From positions 4,342,501 to 4,406,500 of the forward strand of contig CM033330.1 of assembly GCA_019359835.1 (NCBI GenBank): 64,000 nucleotides of DNA. The letters are read 5' to 3'. The notes under the pieces are model-generated. The model made no database searches. It had not been told where the DNA came from and was given only the letters and a program-made list of their open reading frames with translations. Positions within the stretch are counted from its first letter, which is position 1; each line of letters begins with the position of its first letter. The position numbers and the translations under genes were made by a program. The stretch comes from Pharus latifolius. Taxonomy: Eukaryota; Streptophyta; Magnoliopsida; Poales; Poaceae. Shown here in pieces: positions 42,165 to 53,713 of the stretch.

Positions 42165-44612
42165 TGTAGGATCGAGGATGCCGACTAGAGGGGGGTGAAT
42201 AGGAGGTTTTTAAAACTTCAATTTAAAAACAACTTTTGTAAAGAAAGAACAAAAGAATTTATATTGCACAATTAAAATAAAAGAGAGTAGAAGACAAACA
42301 CAAGATTTTTCTCGAGGTCTCGTAGACTCGCCCGGTCTCCCCTACTCGTTGAAGCACTCAAATAAATCAGTCTTGCTTCAATATCCACGAAGGATATCAC
42401 TCACTAGTGGTTGCTCCTTGTCCACTCCGAAAAGGCAAGCATCGATGCCTTTTACAATCATGCCGAGCCTCTTCAACAATCTTTGAACAGAAGAGGTCAG
42501 CGGCCACGCCACCAAACCGTCTAGGTGAGAGCGTTCACCAAGAGTAACAAGCTAAGGTCTCTTCTAGACCTCTAACACACACTAAGAAACTCTAGATATG
42601 CAAGAATGATGCGAATAGAAAACTTAGTGGATCAAAAATGATACGGGGTGCTCGATCTTCACGACGTAGGATCGTTGATAACTCGTTGATTCGTGTAACC
42701 TGACGAACCGATGGCGCCAACCATTGTCAATATAGCAACCTGCGACAAAAGAATTCGCCCAACCACACGCTTTGATCGTTGTTTACTTGACCACGCAAAA
42801 GTAGATGCATTGTTCTTGCAATCAACGAATAAATTACAAGAACAATGGTAAAGAGAATAACTCACAATTCTAGGCGGTGGCTTATGAGCACAAACCCTAG
42901 AACAAGAGCAAAACCTTCTCTGAAAATATTTGTGTATTCAATTCGTGGTTCTCTCAAAACTATGATCATGCCTCTCTTTTATAGAGGATGGTGTCTACAA
43001 AGATAAAAAGTTTAAAACCAGAATTATAAACTAATTTGAAACAGAATAGAATCCTAACAAACTATAAAAAGATATTCCTGAGCTAATTTTCACGGATCCG
43101 AACAGGACTCTTCCCCCTCGTGCACTTGCCATTGTTTCGGATCTCCTGGTTGCATACGATGTCGGAATTTGATGATTCTTGATGAGTTTGAAAACTCTTT
43201 CGATTACCTTTCCAACAAGTGCACACATGATCTACTTGGACATCTGTTTTGAAATTGGCGCCTGGTTGAAGTCGCTGAACAATTAAGCTTGATCGGCAGA
43301 CTGGATGGTCCTCAGGTTGCGACCATGTGTCTTCAGGCTTGATCAGCTGCGACCATGAGCAGTGTTGCACCTTGAGCAATGCTGATTACGCACAGAGTTC
43401 TTCTGGTCGATCGCTGATGCGAAGGATGTCCTCATCAACAAAGCTCACGACTTGATCAAAAAATCAAGACTTTTAACTCTAAAACAAATGCTCAAGTGTG
43501 TATAAAAGAGGGAGGCTGCTTGGTGTATCAAACATCTGCTCAAAGCCTCTATTTATAGCCTCAAGAATTAAATTAACCGTTGGAGCTCGAAATAAAAGAA
43601 ACAGTGCATACTGACAGTCAGCATGGGTCACGACCAGAAAGAAGTAAATCCGGAGAAAACTCAGCTAGCCGTTTGAGGTCGAAAAAGGAACAAATCAGCA
43701 CAAACTGACAGTTAGCAGCACATTTGACAGTCAGTGTCCATAACCTCAGCTCGACAAAAATCACGGATAAAACTTAGCTAGCCGTTTGTGATCACATATG
43801 GAAATTGTCAGCTCATACTGACAGTCAGTATCACATACTGACAGTCAGTATCGACCACAAAAATGACCAGTTAAAACAAAAACTCAAAACAATCAGCTCG
43901 AGGTCAAAATGCATACTGACAGTCAGTATGGCATACTGACAGTCAGTTTAGTTCAAAAGACTTTTTGGCACAAAAAACACACTCTCTGGACAAATGTCAA
44001 TTTAAACAGACTGACAGTCAGCATAGCATACTGACAGTCAGTATGGATAAAAATAGTTATAACATTTACTCCAGAGATCCGATTTAAGTGTTTGATAGCT
44101 TGTTTGAAAGATAATTTAAAGGGCTATATTTTTTTCAACAGAAGAAAAAGCCAGATCTACCTAGATCTTTTTAGAAAATGCAAAAACGCTTATGTTGTCA
44201 AAAACTCAATTGAAAAATCAAATCAAATCCAACCAAAATGAATGAGATGCAATGACCTAATAGTTTCTCGGTTTATGCCGGAAATGTAGAGAGGACTTGC
44301 AACCCCTCTTTATAGTATGGTTAAAACTAAGAAATAATTTCCTAAACCGATCAAACTCCAAACACCGAGATCGGTCAAAATAAAAACAAATATTACCTCA
44401 GGTCCTTTTCATCTTTAACTTTGCGATTTGCGTCTCGTGTTTGTATCTTGTGACTTGTGCTTTTTATCTTTCACGTTAGGTTCATCTTGATCATCTTGAA
44501 TGTCTTCCCAACCGAACTCTGTATCAAAATATCTCAAAAATACAATTAGTCTAAAACGCTTGTTTTCATTAATCATCAAAACCAGATCAGGCATAAAGGC
44601 CTACATGCAAGT
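42165..44612 (-). repeat. 5' LTR of SIRE-like element, interrupted
   Basis: It matches 35033-36688 over its length except for the 799-bp solo LTR at 42639-43437. At the outer end it reads ATGCAAGT rather than ATGCAACA, so the terminal CA appears mutated. Seven exact CTGACAGTCAG copies lie at 43610-44045. Confidence 0.92.
42639..43437 (-). repeat. Solo LTR, same family as the gypsy element at 49.6 kb
   Basis: It is bounded by TGATACGGGGTG and GTCCTCATCA. On minus it matches the LTRs at 49609-50647 and 52483-53501 (start TGATGAGGACATCCTTCGC, TATA CTATAAAAG, end GCACCCCGTATCA). The flanks AAAAA (42634-42638) and ACAAA (43438-43442) match 4 of 5. It has one copy of the roughly 190-bp internal unit that is doubled in the other two LTRs. 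Confidence 0.92.
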
Positions 44613-45022
44613 CCCTCAGTGAGAAATACCTTCACACCCAGCATTCACGAGTTACCCAAGGTCAGAGTAACCGCACGAACTCTCCCCTCACATCTCACCC
44701 ATTCAGGCCATAAGTTTAGACGATTAAACTTGTCAAGATCCATCCAAACATCTCAGTTTGGAGCCTGAATGAGAACGACCACCATGCAGGGATAAAATCG
44801 ATACGCAGTAATCTACTGGTCAAGTTCAATTATTTGATCATGTGGTTGGCACATTAATATGCCCATGATCGTTTAGCACAATTTGTTATATCCTTATTTA
44901 TTAGGGTGAGGTACTCAACCACAATCCCACTTAGACAAAATTTGCCCACCAATCATACCATCCTCACCACTAATATTTATTGGCTTCCAAATAAGCATCA
45001 TAGTCAAAATACTTTTAGGGCC

Positions 45023-45182
45023 TAGTAAAGATATTCCACCCAAGGTGGCCTCGGATCCTTACTACTTCAACCAATTAGCAAGGATATTCCACCCACGGTG
45101 GCCCGGATCCTTGCTATCTCAACCGATCAGTAAGGATGTCCCACTCATGGTGGCTCGAATCCTTACTATCTCAACTGATCAC
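45023..45182. repeat. Three tandem copies of a ~55-bp unit
   Basis: The block TATTCCACCCA(A/C)GGTGGC...GGATCCTT(A/G)CTA...TCAACC recurs three times in a row, the third copy with several changes. It lies inside the long solo LTR. Confidence 0.8.
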
Positions 45183-47232
45183 ATTCATTTGTAGAAACCC
45201 TACCATCAACTACTTGTGATTAATCATTTACATGCATTTACTTATACTTTATCAAAAACAATATACATAAGCCTTTGCAATCTATGGGTTCAATATGATC
45301 AAGAAATAGGGACTTGCCTTGCTTTTCACGGGATCCAGCTGAAAGAACTACCAAGGCACTGTCGTCTTGGAGCTCACCTCACTTGGTATCTATTTGACGT
45401 CAATCAATAAGCAGACAAAAATAATAGTTAGTATATTTGTTTATATAAATATATATTTAGGTTTGATAGGGGTTCAAGCGGTCGAATGCTGAGATAAGAT
45501 TAAAAGAATGGTCAAAAGTTGATCCAGGCTGGATTGACTTAGAACACAGAGAAAACTTTATCTGGTGTTTGGATGGACGATCAGATTATATATATATAGG
45601 GTTGAAGGTAAGGTGAACAAGGTGACGTGAACAGATTTTCGATCTGAGGTTTCTAAGGCTGCGAACGACATATGCATGTTGACAAGAGTGACATTGAACG
45701 CAAGCTGACAAAGCTTAGGCTGGCTTTTTAGGGTTTTCGTCGGGGCTCAAATACTAAAACATGACTAGGGTTTTGGTTGGATGGCCAAAATATGGTGCTT
45801 TCGTTGAGAGTCGCGAATACTAGGGTGAAGACAAATTCTAGATCAAACGCGAACGCGGCGACATTCGGACATCGATGGACGACATTCGTCTGGGATGACA
45901 AAACTAGAAATAGGCCAAGATGAGGTTTTCTCGCGATACGACAGTTGAAGAAAATGTAGAACATGGCTCTACAAACTTAGTGGACAAAGTAGAATTTCAT
46001 TTGCACAACCAGAAGGGATCAAATAGGGCTAATGCCACTGGCTGACATGGGTTGACATAGATAGAAACTAGGGCATCACTGTGGAAGTGATTCATGGCTT
46101 CGGTTGCTTCACCAACTATGTCTAGGAGATAGGCGAAGACAACAGGAATCCAACGGTGGTGGTTTCGAGGACTGAGGTGGCCGAACGGCGAAGAAACACG
46201 GTGGCGACATGGCACAGCACAGCTACTGGACAATTCTTGGCATAGCTGTGTTTTGCGATTTTGTGCAGAATCAGGGATCGAGGCAGTGGAGAGATATGCT
46301 CAGGGAAGTAACGTTGATCTTATAGACAAGGTGGCGACAACGATGGTGGCCAGCAGCGACCGGACGGCACGCTGGCGGCACGACAGCGAGGGGTAAAACT
46401 CCTAAATTGTGATTTGGTGCTACGCTACTGGAATCTAGAGTTTCTGGTGCTAGCTGAGGTGGTTTGATGTTACTTGAGGCCCTGAATTTGGCTAGAAATC
46501 GATCGGCGGCGAATGGTGGCGAATTGCACCGGAGAAGAAATCGGCCTCAACGGCGACAGGGCGATTGCGTGGTTCGATCTCCAAATTAAGAGCACAGTTA
46601 GATTCTTCGGTTGGTCCAAATGGTGTGGCTAAGGGGGATTTGACTGTGGTGGCGCCGGCGAGAAATCTGACAACGTGGCTGGAGAAGAAGAGGTGAATTT
46701 TAGGCATTTTTGTTATGGGTCTTTGGAATTCGATTCAAAGCAGTGGGAGCAAGAGAGATGCAAGGCAAAGCTGTTGGTGCTGCTAATTTGACCGGAGAAG
46801 TGATCGTACGAGCCGGTGACGTGAGCTACCCACGGCGGCACGCGAAGAAACGATAAACTCCACTTCAAGCTCAAATTTGAAATCTAAATGCACAGGCTTG
46901 CTAAGAATACTTTGGTGATCATTTAGTTCCACAGGTGGCGAGGCTAATTTTGACTGCAAGGGGGTGCGATAGTCAGAACAGGGTAATTTGGATTTCCGAC
47001 GATCACCGGCGATACAGTTCACCGGAGACGAATTAAAGGCTACAGCACGATTAGGCGAACAGGAGGCACTTACTGGTTGAGTCAATTGGAGATTTGGTGC
47101 AGTAGGTTGATCTGGCGTCGTGCTCCTCCTCGGCGGCTCGCCGGAGAAGAAGACGAAGACAAAGAAGATAACGACTTAGTGGCTAAGGAAGCTCTAGAGA
47201 GGAGTGACGAAGGTAAAGCTGGTCGTGGGTAG
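45183..47232 (-). other. Body of the long solo LTR, no ORF accepted
   Basis: On minus this follows the TATA at 47233-47242. It starts with a CT-rich leader-like stretch (about 47060-47220) and continues as G/C-mixed text without a convincing coding frame. The short ORFs here carry no domain. Confidence 0.45.
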
Positions 47233-47242
47233 CTATTTATAG
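47233..47242 (-). promoter_or_regulatory. Minus-strand TATA box of the long solo LTR
   Basis: On minus CTATAAATAG is followed by a CT-rich leader. About 2.1 kb of LTR sequence, with insertions removed, lies upstream of it. This fits a U3/R boundary. Confidence 0.55.
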
Positions 47243-47855
47243 ACACAGGATGGCTTTAGCGAGGCTGGAGATTGTTGCATTTGACTTGCCGGTGAAGTAA
47301 CTGGTTCAAGCAACGGCAGTAACGACAAAATGGCGATGGCGGCTCTGCAGCGGCATTTGGTCAGTACCTTGGAACTTGTTCCTGGCCAATGCAAGGCAGA
47401 GGTGACATGGCTAGCACGGCGTGGGGACGTGGTGCACAAACTTTCTACGAAGCTGCTGCTGAAGCGCGGTCGCGGCTGGTCGCATGTGCGGTTGCCACGG
47501 CGATACCTCTAACGCAAGTGTGGACACGTGCGCGCATGCAAGCACCATCACGCACGGGCACAAGTGAGGGCGAAGCTTGGCCGGCGGTGACGAAACGCAG
47601 CGAGGCGGGGCACTGGTCGAAGCGTGTCGGCGGCTGCTGGTCAAAAAGGGCTGGAAAAGAAATCTGGACTAGATTGCAATTTCTGAAAGTTTGCTTTTGC
47701 ACTGATTTGTGAACCCAGAGAAATACCTTGATAGAAATGGATTTGATTTTGCTGCTGCAGATCAATTAACTTAACAAATAATTTGGCAGAAGCACTTGGC
47801 AAGATTTGAGATATTTGAATAGCTTGTGAATGAAAACGACAATAGGGTAATTTAG

Positions 47856-48334
47856 ATTTTTTCAAATAACCCATAAAAAAAATAATTTCAAAAATAATCC
47901 GAAACTTTTAAAAATTTCACAAATGGCCTTCAGCCGCAATCGGACCGGCGCGATTGATCTTCAGTCGTCATCTGGGATCGTGACTGAACGCGTGGCAGGC
48001 TCCAGCCGGTTAACAGGTTTCAGTAGTTATCCTAGATCGCGACTGAAACTCCGAAAAAATATTTAATATTGTCGTGACCGAGATTTGAACTTGGGTCACG
48101 CGCAAGGGGGGCTTGGCAATATTAAATATTTTTCGGAGTTTCAGTCGCGAAATGGGATAACTACTGAAACCTGCTAACCGGCTGGAGCCTCCACGCGTTC
48201 AATCGCGATCCCAGATGGCAACTGAAGATCAATCGCGTCCATCCAATCAGGATTGAAGGCTATTTGTGAAAATTTTAAAAGTTTCGGATTATTTTTGAAA
48301 TTATTTTTTTAATGGGTTATTCGAAAAAAAATTT
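47856..48334. mobile_element. Foldback MITE (MULE-type) with ~217-bp inverted arms
   Basis: The arms 47856-48071 and 48117-48334 are near-complete inverted copies; words such as AATAATTTCAAAAATAATCC and ACTCCGAAAAAATATTTAAT appear inverted on the other side. A loop of about 45 bp (48072-48116) itself has GTGACC...GGTCAC pairing. GGTAATTTAG flanks it at 47846-47855 and 48335-48344. This 10-bp duplication is typical of Mutator-like elements. There is no ORF. A transcript would form a long hairpin. Confidence 0.88.
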
Positions 48335-48344
48335 GGTAATTTAG

Positions 48345-49608
48345 GGTATTTGAAATCTGGACTTTATCAAATTTGAAATTCTGGGATTTAGGATGAGATT
48401 CTGATATCCTCATAGAAGGGGATTTTGGATTGAATAGCTTTTGGGAGGTGTTCCCTAAAACAGATTTGGATTTGGAATTAAATTGTGGCTTTTAGTCTTT
48501 TCAGGCTTCTGAAAAATCAAGAAAGGACTAATCTGCGATACTTCTTGGACTGATTTGGGAAAATGGTCTAAGTGATGGAATCTGACTGCCAACTTTTTCG
48601 ATTAAGGTATTGGCATACCCTTGATCATAATCCAAGAATAATCTGGTCTGGATTAGGTCAAGATTTGATTAAATCAGAGTTCAGAGTATTTAGGGCAATT
48701 AGGATATTTAATTAAATTTTTGTTTTCAAAAATAGAAAGGATTGACAAATCTGGGGATTAGGGATCGAATTTGATCTAGCTTCTGAAGGCTTTTATTCTC
48801 AGGATAAGTAGTAGGTTATATCTGGAAAGTCAGATCTTGATTTAGGTCAATAGAGAAGATTTTGAGATTTTTGGGGCTTGGGATAGATTAAAGCTGAAGG
48901 ATCTGGCTATTACTACGGAGATACATGCATGCATTTATGTATGGGTGGTTGCATGGGTATTTGTGTGCATATACTGGTCGGTGGTGAAGGGAGAAGCAAT
49001 ACAAAACTAAAAATCATACAAATGTGAATGTAAGTATTTGGGTTTACTGAACTATGTATGTATGATTGTGTATTGTAGCTTCTGGAAGTTAGTAGAGTAC
49101 TTGTGTGGGTGTATGAGGACAGAAGAGAATCAATAAAAAGGAGGCAAGAATGGTTTGGAAGATTGAATTGTGATTTAGTAAACATGTTTGGACTGAAATA
49201 TGAATAATCATAAATTGGAGGTTGATTGGGATTTCAATCGATGTATAGGTTTTGGTTAAATAGCTAAATAGAAGGTGATCTGGTTGGAAATGAGAAGGAA
49301 ACGAAAACGAAAATGAAAACAGGGTTAAGGTAAGAGTGAATAGTACTTTTACCAAAAACAGCTGAAAGGACGAATAGCTGAGTTTTAAGGTTGAATCTGA
49401 ACTTGGCACAAAAGGGAAACTTGTGTTGAATAGTGAAATGAACATGATAGCTCAATTAGATTTGGATTTGAAGGTGGATTGGAGAACTTAGCCATTTCTG
49501 GTCTTCAAGAGCTAAAAAGGACTGATTTGCGATAAAGTCTGGACTGAACTGTGAAAAGTGATCAGATGGACTTATTTAACTGAGAAGTTGTAGGACTGGT
49601 ATGCAAGC
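48345..49608 (-). other. Part of the long solo LTR between two insertions
   Basis: AT-rich sequence with many GGATTTGG/GATTTGGAA words. No gene is seen. The ORFs on minus around 48913-49455 are Ser/Phe-rich without a domain. Confidence 0.45.
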
Positions 49609-50647
49609 TGATAAGGACATTATTCGCATCAGTGATCGACCAGAAGAACTTTCCTCTCGATCAGAAGAACTTTGCTCTCGATCAAAAGAACTCTGTGCTT
49701 GACCAGAAAGGCTCGAGGTTGCAGCATCGCTCAAGGTCGCAGCCCAGGGTCGGAAACACATGGTCGCAGCCTAGGTATCATACAACCTACCGACCAAGCG
49801 ACGATCGGATGTTTGTTCAGAGAATTTGACCAAGTGCCAATTTCAACACAAACTTCCAAATCAGTCATATGAGTACTTTCTAGAAAGGTATTCTAAAGAG
49901 CTTTCCAACGCATCAAGAATCATCAAAATCAGACATCTTATACAACCAGGAGACCCAAAAGAATGTCAAGTACACGAGAGGAAAGAGTCCTATTCGGATC
50001 CGTGAGAAACAGCATCTTCAATCAAGCTCCAATTTCATCATAGGTTTCCAAGACAGTTTTCCGAGTACTTTTTGGAAAGATATTCGAAAGAGCTTTCCAA
50101 CGCATCAAGAATCATCGAATTCCGACATTGTATGCAACCAGGAGACCCAAAACAATGGCAAGTGCATGAGGGGGATGAGTCCTGTTCGGATCCGTGAAAA
50201 GTAGATCGGGATTTTTTTTTATAGTTTGTTAGGATTTTATTCTGTTTCAAATTAGTTTAGAATTCTGGTTTTAAACATTTTATCTTTGTAGACACCATCC
50301 TCTATAAAAGAGAATGCATTGTCATAGTTTTGGGACAACTACGAATTGAATACACAAATATTTTCAGAAAAGTTTTTGCTCTTGTTCTAGAGTTTGTGCT
50401 CATAAGCCACCGCCTAGAATTGGGAGTTATTCTCTTTATCATTATTCTTGTAATTTCTTCGTTGATTGCAGGAACAGTGCGTCTACTTTTGCGTGGTCAA
50501 GTAGACAACGATCAAAGCGTATGGTTGGACGAATTCTTTTGTTGCAGGTTGCTGTATTGACAGTATTGGAGCCATTGGTTTGTCAGGTAACACGAATCAA
50601 CGAGTTATCAATGATCCTACGTCGTGAAGATCGGGCACCCCGTATCA
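49609..50647 (+). repeat. 5' LTR of non-autonomous gypsy element
   Basis: TGATAAGGACATTATTCGC to GCACCCCGTATCA. It contains GATCAGAAGAACTTTGCTCT-like short tandem repeats near its start and a roughly 190-bp direct duplication (49831-50022 and 50023-50206). TATAAAA is at 50302-50308. Confidence 0.93.
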
Positions 50648-50650
50648 TCT

Positions 50651-50662
50651 TGGTATCAGAGC
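50651..50662 (+). other. Primer binding site of non-autonomous gypsy element
   Basis: TGGTATCAGAGC, a perfect initiator Met tRNA site, three bases after the LTR. Confidence 0.93.
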
Positions 50663-51644
50663 TTCATTTTACACGGTAGGATTATTTATCCCTTAGTTTA
50701 GATCTGTTTTCAGCCTATACACCAAAAAGCCAAAAAAAATTTGTTCTTCTTTCGCCTTAGATTCAATCTGAAATTTTTGTGGGTTTTGTTAGGTCTTAGT
50801 CCATTAGAGTCTTTGTTTAGTTGGCTGATCAAGATTTTTTTGCCTATCTTTTGTTTTTGTTGAGTTCAAAACAAAAAAAAAACAAAATTCAAATCACGTG
50901 TATCCTTTGACAGCCAATCTGTCCTTTGCGAAAACTTTGAACCTACATAAGACGAACTGTTGAGAATTGTATTTGGACTTTGCACACTTGAATTAAAATC
51001 TTGAAAGTGATTTAACAGTGGGGTATCATAATCTTGTGCCCGTGCTTGTGTGCTGATCCTAAAAAAAATATCAAAAAAAAATTACCAGTTTTTTGTTTTG
51101 GTCAGCATCATTTGAAAGCTTAAAAAAAATTTGTGTTCAATCAGATTGTGTTCTTGCTTCGTTGTGTGCAATTCCATAGGCCAATTTCATATTGTGCAAT
51201 CAAGCTAGCGTCTTTCTATAATTTGTGCAACACGAGCTGTTTGTGCTATCACTCATTTTTTTTAGCTCGTTCTTTGGGTTGCATCAAGTTATGTCATCTT
51301 TGTGTGTGTGAGTTGCTTTGTCTTTCACTTATATCTTGAGATCAACAACTAGGCATTGGATCTAGTTTGGATTGTTACCTAACTTTACAATATTGAAAAT
51401 TTTGGATTTCTTAGGATAACACTTAACCTTCCAAGCTCCACATACAAGCCATTGTTGTTACAGTCCTTGGATAGTGAATTCGCTTGATCCATCACCTTTG
51501 ATCGTCTACTGCCACCAGAGTGCGTACAACATCTCAATCTAGTGAAGAAAAACATAAGAACTTTGGTTGGTAAGGAGAGTGTGAGGTTGAGTGATTCCAC
51601 AAATAATTACACATATTTCTTGCTATTTCGATTTTGTACTTACC
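50663..51644 (+). other. Untranslated leader of non-autonomous gypsy element
   Basis: About 980 bp of AT-rich DNA lies between the primer site and the gag ATG. It has A-runs and no coding signal. It is where a packaging signal would be expected in LTR elements, but nothing specific can be pointed to. Confidence 0.5.
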
Positions 51645-52482
51645 ATGGCAAGGCAAGAAGTGGGGGAACCGACACCCTATATGACCCAGGCTGACCTAGA
51701 CAAGATGACCCGTGTTTTCAAAGCGCGACTGAATGAGAACATGAGAATCTTGCTAAGGGAGATTGCTTCAGAGATGGCCGATGAATTGAACAAGAAACTA
51801 GCGGAGCTACGTCGAGAACGAACATCAGGTGATGCTAGTGTTCATGGAGGAGGATTAGACCTCGACGAGACTAATGCTAAACCAACCGCGAGGGTACCAT
51901 TCTTCAACTTGAGAGTTCCATCAACCAATGCAACCAAAGAACGCTTCAATTTGGGACGAGGTACAACTTCAGCTAGTACTAGTTCCAATACTTCTGTTCA
52001 TTCTTCCTCGGTTGCAAAATCAACATCTACTACAAGTGAGAAGAAGTCCTCAGTATCCACTACCTCTTCAATTGGCTCCACAGCCAAGAGTAGTGACATT
52101 CAGTGCTTTAAATGTTTGGGGCCTGGTTACATCGCCAAGGAATGCCGAAATAATCATATTATGCTTGTCACTGATGAAGGAGAGTATGACTCCGAGAGTG
52201 AAGATGATCCAGAACAGCTAACTCATCCAGGAAACTATGCCGAAGCACCGGAAGAAGAAGATAAGAATGAGGGGCGTATTTTGCAAGCATTCGAGGATGT
52301 GTTTCCAAAGGATATACCTGCTGGTTTACCTCTCATGCGTGGCATTGAGCATCAAATTGACCTCATCCCTGGAGCCTTGATGAGGACATCCTTCACACCA
52401 CATTCAATGTTTCAGACCTTTCTCCGTCCTTCGGTTCTACACTATTGGACTCGAGGACGAGTCATTTTCAAGAAGGGGAGTA
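51645..52482 (+). pseudogene. gag-like ORF fused to pol remnants
   Basis: The ATG at 51645 gives MARQEVGEPTPYMTQADLDK. A Lys/Glu-rich helix, a Ser/Thr-rich linker and a knuckle-like CFKCLGPGYIAKEC follow, with Tyr where the zinc-binding His should be. The frame then enters DVFPKDIPAGLP...GIEHQIDLIPGA, the segment that normally sits just before the RT fingers of gypsy pol. Instead of RT it jumps to the 3' end. In the +1 frame at 52445-52489, DSRTSHFQEGEYDED resembles the usual pol C-terminus. The frame of the ORF runs on into the 3' LTR (stop at 52593). This is an internal deletion that removed RT, RNase H and integrase. Confidence 0.85.
52470..52482 (+). other. Polypurine tract of non-autonomous gypsy element
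   Basis: AAGAAGGGGAGTA lies immediately before the 3' LTR start. Confidence 0.9.
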
Positions 52483-53501
52483 TGATGAGGACATCCTTCG
52501 CAGCAGTGATCGATCAGAAGAACTTTGCTCTCAATCAGAAGAACTCTGTGCTCGACCAGAAAGGCTTGAGGTCCCAGCATCACTCAAGGTCGTAGCTCAG
52601 GGTCGGAAGTACATGGTTGCAGCCTAGGGACCATACAACCTACCGACCAAGCGACGATCGGATGTTTGTTCAGAGAATTCGACCAAGTGCTAATTTCAGC
52701 ACAGACTTCCAAATTAGTTATATGAGTACTTTCTGGAAAGGAATTCGAAAGAGCTTTCCAACGCATCAAGAATCATCAAAATCGGACATCTTATGCAACC
52801 AGGAGACCCAAAAGAATGTCAAGTGCATTAGAGGAAAGACTTGTTCGGATCCGTGAGAAACAACAATTTCAATCAAGCGCCAATTTCATCATATAGATGT
52901 CCAAGACAGCTTTCCGAGTACTTGTTGGAAAGATATTCGAAAGAGCTTTCCAACGTATCAAAAAATCATCGAATTCCGACATCGTATGCAACCAAGAGAC
53001 CCGAAACAATGGCAAAAGCATGAGGGGATGAGTCCTGTTCGGATCCGTGAAAAGTAGCTCGGGGTTTTATTTTATAGTTTGTTAGGATTCTATTCTGTTT
53101 CAAATTAGTTTAGAATTCTGGTTTTAAACATTTTATCTTTGTAGATACCATCCTCTATAAAAGAGAAGGCATGGTCATAGTTTTGGGACAACCATGAATT
53201 GAATACACAAATATTTTCAGAGAAGTTTTTACTCTTGTTCTAGAGTTTGTGCTCATAAATCACCGCCTAGAATTGAGAGTTATTCTCTTTACCATTGTTC
53301 TTGTAATTTCTTCATTGATTGCAGGAACAATGCGTCTACTTTTGCGTGGTCAAGTAGACAATGATCAATGTGTGTGGTTGGGCGAATTCTTTTGTCGCAG
53401 GTTGCTGTATTGACAGTGGTTGGCGCCATCAGTTCGTCAGGTTACACGAATCAACGAGTTATCAACGATCATACGTCATGAAGATCGGGCACCCTGTATC
53501 A
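52483..53501 (+). repeat. 3' LTR of non-autonomous gypsy element
   Basis: TGATGAGGACATCCTTCGC to GCACCCTGTATCA. The internal duplication units begin at 52684 and 52874. TATAAAA is at about 53156-53162. It has one fewer short GATCAGAAGAAC repeat than the 5' copy. Confidence 0.93.
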
Positions 53502-53713
53502 CAAGCAAATTAAGGTTTAAGATTTTAGAGAAATCTAAGAGGAAGTTGTTCTGGAATTGGTTGAACTGAAATCTGAAAATGTTAAGTAGGGTAGTTAGGA
53601 ATTCTAATTTTCGAAAATAGAACTAGGGTTTAGTTTCTGAGGTTAAAAAAAATCATTTAGGATTAGGTTTTTATAATTTTTTTTTGGCTCTATTTTTGAG
53701 ATGTTACAATATA

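Larger units (their letters stand above)
35033..44612 (-). mobile_element. SIRE-like Ty1/copia element with a nested solo LTR
   Basis: LTRs lie at 35033-36688 and 42165-44612. The minus strand carries gag, protease, integrase, RT and RNase H in copia order. CCCTC flanks it (35028-35032 and 44613-44617). The right LTR is interrupted by 42639-43437. The long LTRs, the coding style (HWVLDSGCSEHMTG, FFLGLQIKQ) and the large gag fit the SIRE/Maximus lineage. That lineage name is an inference. There is no env-like ORF between pol and the 3' LTR. Confidence 0.93.
49609..53501 (+). mobile_element. Non-autonomous Ty3/gypsy element with deleted pol
   Basis: Length is 3893 bp with CAAGC on both sides (49604-49608 and 53502-53506). 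LTRs of 1039 and 1019 bp enclose only about 1.8 kb. There is a perfect primer site, a gag-like ORF and a polypurine tract, but almost all of pol is missing. It would depend on enzymes from a full-length relative. Confidence 0.95.
34225..53708 (-). mobile_element. Very long solo LTR (about 5.5 kb) split by three insertions
   Basis: Read on minus it begins TGTAACATCTCAAAAATAG (end 53708) and finishes GGTGGGTCCCTCACA (34225). TGTAAC is a common start of plant gypsy LTRs. ATATA flanks it at 34220-34224 and 53709-53713. After subtracting the SIRE-like element (35033-44612), the MITE (47856-48334), the gypsy element (49609-53501) and their target duplications, about 5.5 kb remains. The remaining pieces are 34225-35032, 44613-47855, 48335-49608 and 53502-53708. 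No polyprotein is seen in them. A minus-strand TATA is at 47233-47242. The flanking duplication is AT-rich, so the reconstruction is likely rather than proven. Confidence 0.65.

Noticed and set aside
46783..47765. Several 70-107 residue ORFs on both strands
   Set aside because: They lie inside the long solo LTR, overlap each other on both strands and have no domain.
48072..48116. tRNA-like B-box word (GAGATTTGAACTTGG) in the MITE loop
   Set aside because: No A box and no cloverleaf. It is part of a simple inner hairpin.
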